Shown one piece after another: positions 38,684-50,391 of a stretch of 64,000 bases of DNA. The notes under the pieces were generated by a model. It ran no database searches. It worked only from the letters and a program-made list of their open reading frames with translations, and was not told where the DNA came from. This DNA is from Motacilla alba alba (taxonomy: Eukaryota > Chordata > Aves > Passeriformes > Motacillidae). Position 1 is the first letter of the stretch, and the number at the start of each line of letters is the position of its first letter. The stretch lies in the NCBI RefSeq assembly GCF_015832195.1, contig NC_052019.1, forward strand, positions 48,921,016 through 48,985,015, in the 5' to 3' direction. The translations under genes and the position numbers were made by a program.

Positions 38684-39238
38684 CCAATTCCTTGTAGAGC
38701 ATCCTGTTACCTGTTGCATAGCAGTGGCAAATCCACTTATTCAGCAGAAAAAGGCAGGTCATTTCAGCTGCTGGAGTGTAGGAGGTCCCTGGGACCTCAG
38801 GGGTCCCTTGTCTTGCAGAAGGTGGGAATGGTGCCACTGCATGGGCTGGAAGTTCTGTGAGAGCCTATGTAGCCCTGCTGGAGCCCTGGCAGACAGATAA
38901 GCCATGAGTGCCTTTTGCACAGATAACGAGAGGAAAGGGAGGAAGCAACTGGAGCAAATGCAGCAAGACCTGAGAGCACTTCGCAAGAAGCCAGAAGGAG
39001 GAAGGGAAGCAAGGCTCAAAGTTGTGGTCCCAAAGTTGTTCTGGTGCTCAGTGTTCCTCCATGGCCCTGCCATCATTCCTCTTGTCCGCCTACAGAAAAT
39101 TATGGCAGTGGTGACATTTGGGGTTGTGTCTAAAGTGGAAGTAGAGAAAATTAGAGCCCTTCTGATTTTGTGTCTGACCTGAAAGTAAAACTCTAATAGT
39201 AGCTGAAAATCCTGGTGCTCTTATTTTAGAAGCTGAAA

Positions 39239-39362
39239 TTAGGTTCCTAAACCTGACATTTAGGTGCCTAAATGAGCTACTTTCTCAGAACCTGCTGGGC
39301 AATTACCAGTAGCAGAGATCAAGCTACTAATCCTGGTGGCTAAGAAGGATTTAGGAGCCTAA
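39239..39362. repeat. Short inverted-repeat (MITE-like) element, candidate
   Basis: The arm ttaggttcctaaa at 39239-39251 is the reverse complement, with one mismatch, of tttaggagcctaa at 39350-39362. A third related word, tttaggtgcctaaa, lies just inside the left arm and is itself nearly palindromic. The 124-bp unit looks like an old non-autonomous hairpin element. 'AGGxxCCTAAA' words of this type recur in ancient interspersed repeats of birds and reptiles. I cannot name a family. Confidence 0.45.
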
Positions 39363-42300
39363 CATTAGACACTCATTTTTGGAGCACGCTGAGTTTTAGC
39401 TCATTCCTGATTTATGTATTTTTATTTCTGTGAAGTTTTTTTTCCAAATACAAGAAACTCCTCTTAATGTCTTGTGTTAATAGATAGTGTTGGCAATGCA
39501 TTTGCCCAAATCTATCCCAAAGACCATCACTGACTATTACAGAATTTCAGATTTGCTGACTGTAGTCTGCCAGCAGTTCTCCCTGCTTTACAGACCAAGG
39601 AAATGCATTTGGCAAAAAGTGAAAACTGCATTAAACTGAAGGAGGATGTTAGAAGTAAAGTAGCCTCAGCTTTTGCACATCTGATATAATTCTCCTTAGT
39701 AACTTAAGCAGCAATATCAGCCAGCTGCAGAAGTGTGAGCTCTATCTTCATTTTTTTCTATCCTTGACAATTATTTATCTTATTTTCATGATCTCCAAGA
39801 GGATAATTTGGCTAGGGAGACCTTAGTTGTGTCCATCTGCCAAGCAGTCATATGGCCAGAACCCACTCCAGCTGAGTATGAACTGTATTGCCTGTTGTAT
39901 AAACATGGAAAAATATTGCTTATTTTCAATGCAGGTACAAAGGGGAGAAGAATATGTAGAGGTGCAACAGAGAGGGGAAAGGCCAACAGGAGTAACATTT
40001 GTTACAGGGAAAAGGAAAGCATGTCAAAAGAGTTAAAAACTGTGAAACAAAATGTTAGAAGTCTTGCAGAAGTGAAAGCAGGAAAAAAGAGGTGTCCAGC
40101 CAAGCTTTTAGCTCCATGTTGTTATGGGAGTTATAGAAACCAGGAGAACTGGCCTCCTTAGAGTGCTTTCTTTATTACCATGACAAGTCTATGTGCAAGG
40201 GCATATATTTGGTTACAGCTGGGCACTCAGGTATCTGCAGGTCACATTAGCAAGGTCACATGTGGCTATGAGAGAGAGCTGATTCCTGCACAAGGAGCAG
40301 CTGAGTTGCAGAAGGGCAATATCAGGTGCTTTATGGAGGTATAGATCACATCTGCCTCACCTTTCCAAGTGAATGGGATGTATGCTTCTCATTCCATGCC
40401 CTGATACTTAGAATTGCATATGCTTGCTTGTTTTCATGCCCAGTGAATGTCACGGGATAATGGTTCATCGAGTTCACAAAAACCTCAGCCCTAGATCTGA
40501 TGTGATAGAAAATTCCTGTTGTTGTAGAGAATTCCTGTTGTTGTTGGTATTGTTTCTAACTTGCAGGTTCCATTCTGTCACATAAACTGGGCTAATGACC
40601 AATGGAAATAAAGATTATCCCTACTCCATATAGTCCCCACCCTGAGTGAGGCCAACCTAGTAATGTGTATGGGAAAGCAATATGAGACTTGCATGGGATT
40701 CTGGAGATTTGCAGAAAATAGAAATACAGGACTGCTATTTGCATGCCACTGTTCCTTCTCCAGGGCTTGTTTCTATGAAAACTTGAATGTGTAACTTTCA
40801 GCATTAAGATGTCCAGCTGAATTTAATAGGAATAATGATTACACACTCAAAATACGGATTTGTTAACTCATTGAAGTAAATATTGAATAGGCATGAGAAG
40901 ATTTTTCTTCTGAAAGTAATCTAAGTAATTTTTCTACTGAAAGTAATCAGTCCTATTGCTGCTTACCAAAATTGTTGAAAGGATGGTTCTAGATTTCTTT
41001 CATTGATTTCACTGAGGGTACAGTTAGACTGGTCTGGAAGAATCTGATGAATCTCCAGTAACTTTATCTGGAGAGCAGATCTGGCCTGGCTTGAGCACAG
41101 ATCTGGTATGGCTGGGCACCAGGAAACATTATTTTCAGTTAAATTCCTCAGCAAATACTGCTATTTACTCCCCAAAACACACATTGAAAGCACATTTATC
41201 ACCAGCTGTGAAGATGATCAAATATTTAAACAATTCTTTATCAAACAGATCTTTTAGCAAAATGTAGGAAAGCTCACTAAATTTTAAGCTTGATAAATAG
41301 TATTCCATCAGCTCTACTGTTTGAAAGATTTGTGAAAAAAAATCCATTTTAGAAGAGGGAATAAAATAAAAATATGGCCTGAAAGAAGCATATTTCTAAT
41401 GCAGTTGCAAGAGTTGTCAGCAACCAGCAATCTAGCCTGGATGAAGACGCCTCCCAGACACTGTTGTTTTTGAAGAATTTTGTGACTCTTCCTGTTGTTT
41501 TGGGGTGGGTGGCTCAGTGACTCACCCCAGGGCCTCCCAGCCAAACAACAGGATCCCAGGGAAATGAAAGTACCTCTAACACCGGTTGCTACCAAAAGAC
41601 TGAAGTGCAGGAGCTCTGCTTTCCCCTTCTCCCTCCAAAAAAACCCCCAACAACCAAAAGCAAGGTATGATTGCTATAAAGATGTACTCAATCAAAGTAG
41701 GGAAACCACAGAGAGGGGGCTGGCTGTGGCTGCAGTGAGGTGTTGCTCCTCCCGTCCCTTGCTCACTGGTGTTCTGCTGGAACAGAACACTCGCTCTAAT
41801 GTCTAGATATTACTTCTATAACATATGTACTTTCCAATGCTTTTTTTGCTTTCAGCTACTGAGCTGATCCAGTCCTAGCTGCAAGCTGCGAAGTATCAGG
41901 TTAAATAGTGACTTCCAGCAGCTATAAGCTAGATTGAAACAGTCGCTTCTCATAAAGTTCTATAGTGCAGTGAGGATGATAGAAAATGGTTATACTAATT
42001 AAATGAAATAAAAATCTTAGGTTTTTCTCAAGGAGTACTGAACAAGTGCCAATACTTTATAGTTCTTCTAATGCAGATGAAGGTACTCTGCAAAAGTGAA
42101 CTTTCTGTCAGTGCTTTAATACTCCTGCAGAGGAGTTTTGTGCAGTCATTATGTCCACTTCAGTAAATGTGACGATACAGGATGTCATGTCACAGGTCTG
42201 GGCTGTTTCTACCCATCTTTTGCTAACACATGGATTTGACAGGCCATGTTGAAGAATTGACACCTAGAGCAGCCAAAGTTAGAGTTTGCACTTCATCTTG

Positions 42301-45300
42301 TTAATCTGATGGACTAACCCCCAGGATCTCCAGCTACGGTCTGCACATGCAGGCTGAAAATGGCCCTGCATATCTGTGGGTGATGACAGAAGTTAGATAA
42401 GTAGTGGATTAATAAATTGATAAAGGATACATTTTCCAGACTGAGATTCTACTTCAAGACTCTGAGAATAGCAAGGGCTCTGCAGAAATACAAGTCAGAT
42501 TTCTGCTTGAAATCATGGTGCTTTATCTCAGATAGACACTTAACCTGCTTTTACATGCTCCCAGTGATGGTAATTCTCCATCTTCAGCCAAACTATTCAG
42601 ACACTAGAAAGTCAGGTGAAAACAATACGCTGTGCTTTTATTGAGTGCTTACTTCCTTCATTAAAGTGATGAGGGTACTCAGCCTGAAATGATGGTTGTG
42701 TAAATAGCACTGTCACAGCCTTGACATTGTTCCTCCTTTCTTTGCCCATCCCTCAGAAACAAAAATAACTGGTCTGCAGAAGTAATTGTCCCCCTGCTAC
42801 TCCAGGCACTGAACAAAAATTAAAGCTAAATATTAACTTCAGTGTCCAAAGTGCTGAACTCCTGCGTGTAACTCCTGTTTTACCACAAGTCACCGGGGCT
42901 TTGCATTCTAGACGAGCCATAGGAATTAACAGTCTCCTAATCTAATCCAGCTGCAAAGGAAAATAAATTATCTTAACCTGCTGGAGCATTACACGTAGAT
43001 TGTATGTAGTCCTGTTCTTCATGGAAAGATGTAGGAGAGAAGCAATTTCTAAAACCTGTTCTTTACCTAGACATCTTTTAATGGTACCCCAAACTAATTT
43101 GTATAGGTCTGGGCTGTGAATCAGCACTTTTGAATGTTAAAGTGAGGTAGGGTGTTGTTGCTGCAAAGACCTCATGGTGTTAATGTCCCTGAGCATAGTT
43201 TTATAACTCCAAATATCTGACAGTGTATACCATAAAGTTAATTTTAAAAGGTGATTGGCATAATGTGTAGTGGTTTATTAACAGCTTTTTGTTACTACAG
43301 GCAGTTTTCATTGCTACTGGACAGCCTGAAGAGCAGTATGCAGAAGAACAGAATGCTGGTTGTTCATTTTTTTCTATTGTTTGGTGTAGGGTTTTTTCCC
43401 TTAAAAAAGTTGTAGTCTTATCCCAGCTGTCTGGAACAAAAGTTTAGATGAGTGTAAGCACAGATGAATGTCAGTCAGTGCATTCCTGATGACAAGCTAC
43501 CCAGTAGTATAAGAGATTTCCAAAAGCATGGGAGTGTGAAATATTTTTGTGTGTTTTCCAGCTATTCGTGGATCGTCTAAAATACCTGCTTCTATCAGGT
43601 GCCCAAGATGCTTTTATTTTCATTTGGCTACCTACTGCCTAACTTTTAAATGCTGTGGAAAGCATTTATTCCCATCTGGATTGCTGAATAAATTGGAAAC
43701 TAGAAATGCAGAGAACAGGAAAATGTTTGATATCTGTGAAGGGGCAGATATGCAGTCTTCTAGGAAGCTGGAATGCTGGGGGTATATTTTGGCACAGGGA
43801 TTTTACCTACTTTTCTTGGCAACGTTGTTTCCTTATCAGACCAGACATGCATTGTATTTTGCATGTGTCAAAAAGTGCTTGCCAGCAGGACTCATTCTGA
43901 TAACAGCAACAGGAAGTCTGAAATACACCAAAGGAATGAAGGCTTGGGAAGCCAGACACAGAGGAGCAGCAGTAATAGCTGTTCTGGATAAGGAGGTTAA
44001 GCCACAAAGAGTTCAAGCCTATCAGTGCTGGAAGTTGGATTGCAGGAGATTGTAGGTAGCTGCAAACAAACAAAAAAAAAATTGCACAAGGAAAAATGCC
44101 AAGCAGAGAAGAGCTGTCTTAGTTTGAAAGGCTCTGTTCAAAAAAAATGTCTGATAGATATTGCCTTGGAGTATAACTTAGTCTCAGATTCATGATATGT
44201 GAATTCTGGCTTCTTGCTGTAAGTTCCAGAAGAAGCTGTTCATTATGAAACATCTCTTTACCTCACTTTTTTGATGGAATAAGAGATGCAGGAAATGAGC
44301 GTTCTGGCCCAGCTGTTCCTGCATACTCCCTATCTGTCCAGCATTAAATTCTGTGCAGCTGCCAAATCTCCTGTAACTCTCCTTTTTCCAGCCCCATGAC
44401 CTGCAGCTCAGAAGCTCCAAGGGTCTTCTAAGTGGCCCAAGCCCTCCAAATCTCACAACATTTATGAACAGGAACAAAACTGAGCAATGAGGAATCTCAA
44501 CACATTTTTATCAGTGACTCCTTTAATGAGTGGATGAAAATTTGGGTTTATAATACATGCTGGGATACTAGCACAGTAATAGTGTTGGCTGCTAGGAAAG
44601 CTATAAATGCTTGTATTTAAGTACAATAGGCTCTTTATGATCAGATATTTTATAATGTTCTAAGATGTTTCTGATGTTAGTGGCCTAAAAACAAAGCTGA
44701 CACTGTTAGAAACTGTAGCTTAGAGAGACCAATGCACAGAGTATCCCCTCATAAGACTGCCAAGAAATCGGATACATTTTTCCATTGCTTGTGTAGAGGA
44801 AACCAAATGGAAAAGAGAAACCACAGAAACTCAACTCAGCAGCTTAATGTCTAACAACATCTTGCACAGTAAAAATGACAAGTACAATTGGAACAGAAAA
44901 CTCATCTTGCTTTTCAGTTCTGGGGTCCACTGCAGTCTCATACCACTGCCTGATTTTTAACAAGGCTCAAGAAGAATGAGCTCATTGCAGTTTACCACAA
45001 TAAAGATGAGATATCTCTCTGGATAGATAGCAGTTGGATTTATCCATCCTTTTGGAAAATTAAGGCATGGTTCAAACACATATTTGTGTTTTGTTTCTTC
45101 TGAGACAGCCAGCCATAAAAGTCATTCCATGCACTTTGAATAACATGAGAAACTGAGACTGACTCACTGTTTCCCATTTAATTAGCTCAGGACAGGATGC
45201 AGATCCTATAAACACATTCCGTGTGAAGCTTTACATGACATGGAGTTCCTTGCTCTAAGCTTGCAAACCCACTGTTTTTCATAGCCCTGGAACAACTGTT

Positions 45301-48300
45301 TATGGTCTCTCTCTTCCAGCTCTTCTGACTGCCCATATCTAAGCATGAAATATGATTTAGGACTGCAGTAACTTTTCCCTTCGTAACCTACTTCCCTCAG
45401 CCACAGTAGTTCTGCTTAAGTTTCTCTCTGACTAACAAAATCAAATATTTACCCACCAGTAGCTCACCAGTAGTGAAAGAATGGACCTTGGATGGTGCCC
45501 TTGGAGGGACCTGGGCTGTTAAGCCGCACATTGCAACTCCATTTCTACAAATATGGGCCTGAGTTATACCTGCTGCAAGTGAATAAACATTGAGCCAGAT
45601 CCTTCAAGCATGTTTTGAGTCCCCGTGGTGAATCAGTAGGGTTCCAGGTGTGTAAGAGTGGGAAGGACATGTAGTGTAGTAGGAAAGAGCAGGCAAAACA
45701 CGTGGTAATGGATATTGTTATAGAGTCTGTTGGTAGAGCAAATAAACAATCCTCTGAGAGCCAGAGATGCAGTAGTTCTATTGGCCTTGAAAAAATCTTC
45801 TGTGAAAAAAAGCCAACAGACTAATTGTGTTTTTGTCTTTAGTTGCCTACATAAAGGCACTTAGAGATTTAGTGGAATTTTTCACATTAATTGAAGATTG
45901 AGCAATTGAGATTGAAGCAGTTCCATCCTACAAAGAAAAGGTTGGGGTTTTTAAGCACCTAAATACATTTATGAGCCTGGTCTTTAATATTTTTTATATT
46001 ATTTTGTGCAGCCGGGTTTGGATACTTACATTTCTAGTCCATGAAATAGTCCAATGTTTCCATTAAAAAGTTCAGAACAAAATATCTACATTTTGATATG
46101 TCCCACAGCATGAATTTTTAGAGAAACTTACTACACATAGCCATTAAAATATCTTGGTTTTCCACTGCTAAATTCAAGTTCTTTGAAGTTCTACTTTTAT
46201 ATAAAAATTTTAATATATGTAATAGGCAAAAACTCAAGTACTTTTAAAAACAATTTTTAAAAGGACAGAAAGCATAACTAAACAAAATATTCCTGCATTG
46301 TTACAACTGCATTTTTCAATGCAAATTTGCCCTGTTTATGGAAGTAAGTGTAATGAAATATAGAGGTAAGTCATGGGTAATTTCTGGTTTTAGCAAATTT
46401 CTGTATTTTAGCAAGCACACCAAATATTGCTTTGGGTGTGTTTTCTAAAATACAGATGGAGCAAAGCAATAGAGTTTGAGGTTAGTTTGCTCTTTTTTTA
46501 TCATTGTGCTATAAGAATTAAAATAACCATCAATTGAAAGGATAGCAAGCATCAGTGGGAAAGGCTGAAAAACTTAGTGTGTTTGTTTCTTTGCTTTAGT
46601 AAAACACCAAAGACTGTATTTTTTTGAATATTTTTATTTTTGCTTTTGTAAAGACTTTAACAAATTGACTCTTCACACCCACACTGGAAATTGTCAGCAG
46701 CCCACAGCAAGGTAGCACTTTGCTGTCCACATTATTACCTGTTTTATGCAGTGGTGCTTCAAGGATATTGAACAATATGTAAAATTTTTACATTCTCTAA
46801 ATCTGAAGGGGATTATTTGAACCTCATAGGAAAACTGTGCATGAAAAGGCAGTGTTATGCTCGAAGCAATGTGAACTAAGAAAGAATATATAAATACAGC
46901 CAGAGACCAATAAAGCTGTAACTGCAATCCACTGTGGCTCTAAATGGTTCCCCTTTAATAATGAAATACCACACTGGCAGAAATGAATATATAACTCATG
47001 CTACCCCAACCCTTACTGGACTACAAAATAATGATATTTTAAAACAGAGAGTCCTTTCATTCTCTAGAGTGCTCTTTGGTCATGTTTCAAGTTTTCTTCT
47101 GCAACTAGGAGGGCTAAAATCTTACATGAAAAGATGTAGAAACTGAGTCATACAGTCACTTGTTCTGGGGCTTGAAGGGAAACTACAGTTATCCCAACAC
47201 TGGCAGTAACACCACAGTTGGCAGGAGTACCGATGACCAAATTTCTCTGTGAAACAAAGCACACGTTGGCACTGAAGCTAAGTTTCGCAGTTTGAGGAAA
47301 GAAAGAAAAACATTTATTCAATAAAGCAAAACTTATTTGCTGATAGGAAGGGGAAAAAAAAGAATTCTTTTCAGAGAACACACAGAAGAATAGTCTTTTG
47401 CTGCAACGATCTCTAGAAGCTTTTGAAACCCTAAATTATTTCTTGTTAAAAAAAAACTGTTTCCATTGACAAGAGTTGTGAGAATCTCTTCTGCAGCTCA
47501 GATAATCCAAGTCAGAAGCTACAACTCAGCTTTAGCCAGTATTTTTCTTTCTGTGAGTTATTTGAGCCGTCCCTCTTCTGTTCCTGTTATTTCTTATGCG
47601 CATGCTCCTGCTGCTGCCCAAGTTTGATCTAGCAGAAGTTAGCTGCCTTCAAAATTGACATGGGTATCTGAGGGGGACATTGTTCTCATGATGTTCCAGG
47701 GAGCAGAAAGTTGTGTTAGGGCTCTCTGACGTAGAAGCTGAGTTGCATGCCATAGTGTAAGGCAAAGACACTTGGCTCTTTCTCTTTCCCTCCCAACCCC
47801 TTGTGTGAGGCTGGGGAGGTTTTTCCACACTCTTACCTACAATATGGGTGGCTACTGCAGGGCTGCAACACTTTGTGCCCTTTCTGCCTTCAGTGAGTAG
47901 CAAGGAACCACCACAGTCACCATCTTAAGCTGCAGCAACTCCTTGGGGAGCTGCTGTTCAGATAAACAGCAAACCATTACTCATTTGGGCATTCAGACAG
48001 TTTCTCTGGGTCTCAAAACCCAAGGAAGGGATTCTGTCCTCATACCTTCATGCCTCTTCGATCTTGCAGAGGTTTCATTTCAGTCAATAAAATAATATCC
48101 CTTTCTGTATCCTTCTTCAGCATTAACATTTCAGGTGGTAGCAATAAAAGGTTAGAGTCCCTCTTATTACATTAGGAACAGTACTATCCTGGGATGAATT
48201 CACTCTCTGTGTTCAGATTTGTCATCTTTATTGAAAGCTCTCTGCTGCAGCAGTTATTTCTTTCCTAGACCATTCTAACTTTAAGCTCTACATCAGCAGA

Positions 48301-48629
48301 AAACGAGCATAAAAACAGAGCACTGGTGCAACTCCCTTGCATAAGCTCTGATGAACTTGGCAAAAGGGTCATTGTGTTGCCCACCACTTTGTGGGCCAAC
48401 TTTTTATTTTTGTGAGATCCTTTTCAGTAGTGCTGAGAACACAGTCCAGCTTTGGAGGACTTACATGTTTGCATCTCTCATGGGTAAAAATACCCAAGTT
48501 TGTCCAAATGAAGTGCCGGAAATTCATTGTCTACCATCAGATTTCTGTTGAGCGCCAGCTTCTCTCTCCTGCAGAGGATGTGTCAGAGTTTTAAAATGTA
48601 GCAATGTATTTTCTTTAAACAAAAGTTGT

Positions 48630-48917
48630 GTCAGTCTTCTCCCAATTAACAAGCAAGAGGACAAGAGGAAGTGGCCTCAAGTGGTATCGGGGAGGTTCAG
48701 TTTGGATATAAGAAAGGTTTCTTCACAGAAAGGGTTGTCAAGCATTGGAAAATGCTACCCAGGGAAGCAGCTGATTCATCATCCCTGGATATGTAAAAGA
48801 CATGCAGATGTGGCACTTTGGGACTGGGTTTAGTGGTGGCCTGGGCAATGTTGGGTTAATGGTTGGGTGCAATGATCTTAAAGGTCTTTTTCACCCTAAA
48901 AAATTCTATGATTCCAT
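48630..48917 (+). mobile_element. CR1 LINE 3' end, second subfamily
   Basis: This is a plus-strand CR1 3' end of a different subfamily from the copies at 14776 and 61911. Blocks in order are 'gaggacaagaggaagtggcc' near 48657, 'tttcttcacagaaagggttg' near 48717, 'catccctgga' near 48780, 'gatgtggcactttgggactgg' near 48808, 'gttgggttaatggttggg' near 48850, 'aatgatcttaaaggtctttt' near 48871 and the end 'attctatgattcc' near 48903. The 'gtggcactttgggac' and 'ttaatggttgg' words mark this subfamily. It is 5'-truncated and non-coding. Confidence 0.92.
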
Positions 48918-50250
48918 ACATAATGCCAAGCTGCTACCATTTTCCTCATCCCACAGATGAAGCAGCACTGTGACTGGAAGCACTGTGGGTTAACTCTTGA
49001 AAGTTCCTGCATGTGAAGCCATTCCAAAATTTCCCCTTACAGCTAGAACCTGTCATGAAGAAAAAAGATGTTAATTACTGAAATAAGTAGACTTAAATGA
49101 AATTACTGAAATAAGCTGACTATTTAATCAGTGAGGTTGTTTATTAGGTCAATTTTTCCAGTTTTTCCTGAGAGGTGACAAAGAGGGAGAAGAGCAAACA
49201 TACTGCACTTCATTCTCATTGTGGTTAAAGGTTTGTGATTAATTGCCATCAGCTGCATTGAATCTCTAAGGGGCAGAGCACTATTGTGCTCTGTACTATT
49301 ACTCTATACTCAGTACTATTACAAGATCATGTTTTGATAGCCTCTAGAGCTCTGCCAAGGTTTCTTCCACAGAAGTTGGAGAAATTGCTGTAAGAAGGAG
49401 GGATACCAAAATTTTGCACTGTGTCCTGAGGAGGACAAGAGAGAGAATCTGTGCTGGTTGATTAGACAGCTCAGGTAAGAGGCTTGCTTTTGGGATCTGT
49501 ACTTCCATCCCATGGCACAGTAAGTACCTAAACAGAAGAATAAAAAAACCCTTTCCATTACTACTGGAGCAGATACAGTCAAAGCTAGATGCAACTTCTC
49601 AAATTAAAAAAAAAAAAAAAAGAGGACCTATTCTCATGTAAAGAAAAAACCCCCACCCCAACCCTTAACTCTGCACAGCCCAGAGCCTCTTGCTGCTGAG
49701 GCACCTTGTTGGGGCCACTTCCTGTCCCTATTCTGGTGGCCCTTGCATCCTGTTGGTTGCAGGATGGCAGCTCTCTCAGGGAGACTCTCCACCTTTAACA
49801 TGAGGCAGCTGTGATTTTCAGCAGGGCCACTTTACTCAGCCCAGAAAAGAGCCAGATGACGGCTCCTGTTGCTCATTTTGCTACTCTGTTCCTGGCTGTG
49901 TTATCCCCCACTACCTGGGCTCACTCACTGCTCACAAACATGTGCTTTAAAAGTATCCTAAGCTCCAGTATGAAAGATGGTGATGTATAGCATATCCTAA
50001 GGGAAGATTTGCCTCTGTTTAAAAACCTTCCTGACCTCATGACTGAAGAAGAACAAAATAATGTATTAACAAAAACATGGTTCACTGCCAAAGAAAAGGA
50101 GTTCCTGTAAGGACTGAAACAATAAATCTCCTCTGTACTGAACTCCCAGAGGGAGTATGTTGTGTTTCCTCCTGTTCTTTATCAAAGTCCCCAAAATAAG
50201 CAGGAATGGGCAGTGACCAGGCACAGTCACCACACACCTTTTTCCATGGA
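48918..50250. other. Unique DNA upstream of the signal-peptide exon
   Basis: No gene or transposon is recognised. It includes near-duplicate 'gaaattactgaaataag' words at about 49075-49115 and an A-run of 16 at 49606-49621. A weak AT-rich, TATA-like segment ('gtaattaagg') at about 50251-50260 lies about 75 bp before the ATG of the exon at 50331. It could serve as a core promoter, but the match is poor. Confidence 0.4.
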
Positions 50251-50330
50251 GTAATTAAGGCCTGCCTCAGAGTGAGAGAGCACTCCCTGCCCAGCTGCAC
50301 AAGGGAGAGCTGACAGCACTACCACCAAGC

Positions 50331-50391
50331 ATGAAGCTCCTGGGGACTACCTTCTTTTTCCTTGCTGTACTCTGTGTTTGCACTGTAGGAG
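50331..50391 (+). CDS. Candidate first coding exon: signal peptide of a small secreted protein
   Basis: The ATG at 50331 is preceded by 'accaccaagc' (A at -6 and -9, G at -2, neither strong nor weak as a Kozak context) and opens a frame reading MKLLGTTFFFLAVLCVCTVG. The frame ends on the first base of the next Gly codon, immediately before a consensus splice donor (G|gtaagt at 50391/50392). This is a textbook signal peptide: a basic residue at position 2, then a hydrophobic core TTFFFLAVLCVCTV, then small residues. The phase-1 ending of a 61-bp first coding exon fits the gene structure of many small secreted proteins: beta-defensins and ovodefensins, C-type chemokines, Kazal inhibitors and secretoglobins. 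I cannot tell which. Read through the donor the frame stops nine codons later, so splicing is needed. Weak phase-1-compatible acceptors lie at about 50610, 50845 and 57895, but none gives a convincing mature protein. It is partial by nature, and a chance hydrophobic ORF remains possible. Confidence 0.5.

Larger units (their letters stand above)
37711..48629. other. Intergenic or intronic unique DNA
   Basis: This is the largest stretch without a long recognisable repeat. It holds the G/T simple repeat at 38590-38683, the inverted-repeat element at 39239-39362 and a short direct duplication near 40508-40545 ('attcctgttgttg' twice). The longest open frame in the window lies here (43549-44055, plus, 168 codons), but it shows no recognisable domain and no codon-bias cue, so I do not call it a gene. 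Short patches near 45590 and 45950 resemble the words of the 39239 element. Confidence 0.5.

Noticed and set aside
43549..44055. Longest open frame in the window (168 codons, plus strand)
   Set aside because: It shows no recognisable domain, signal peptide or repeat and no splice or promoter context. It overlaps open frames in other phases. One frame of this length is expected by chance in 64 kb on six frames.
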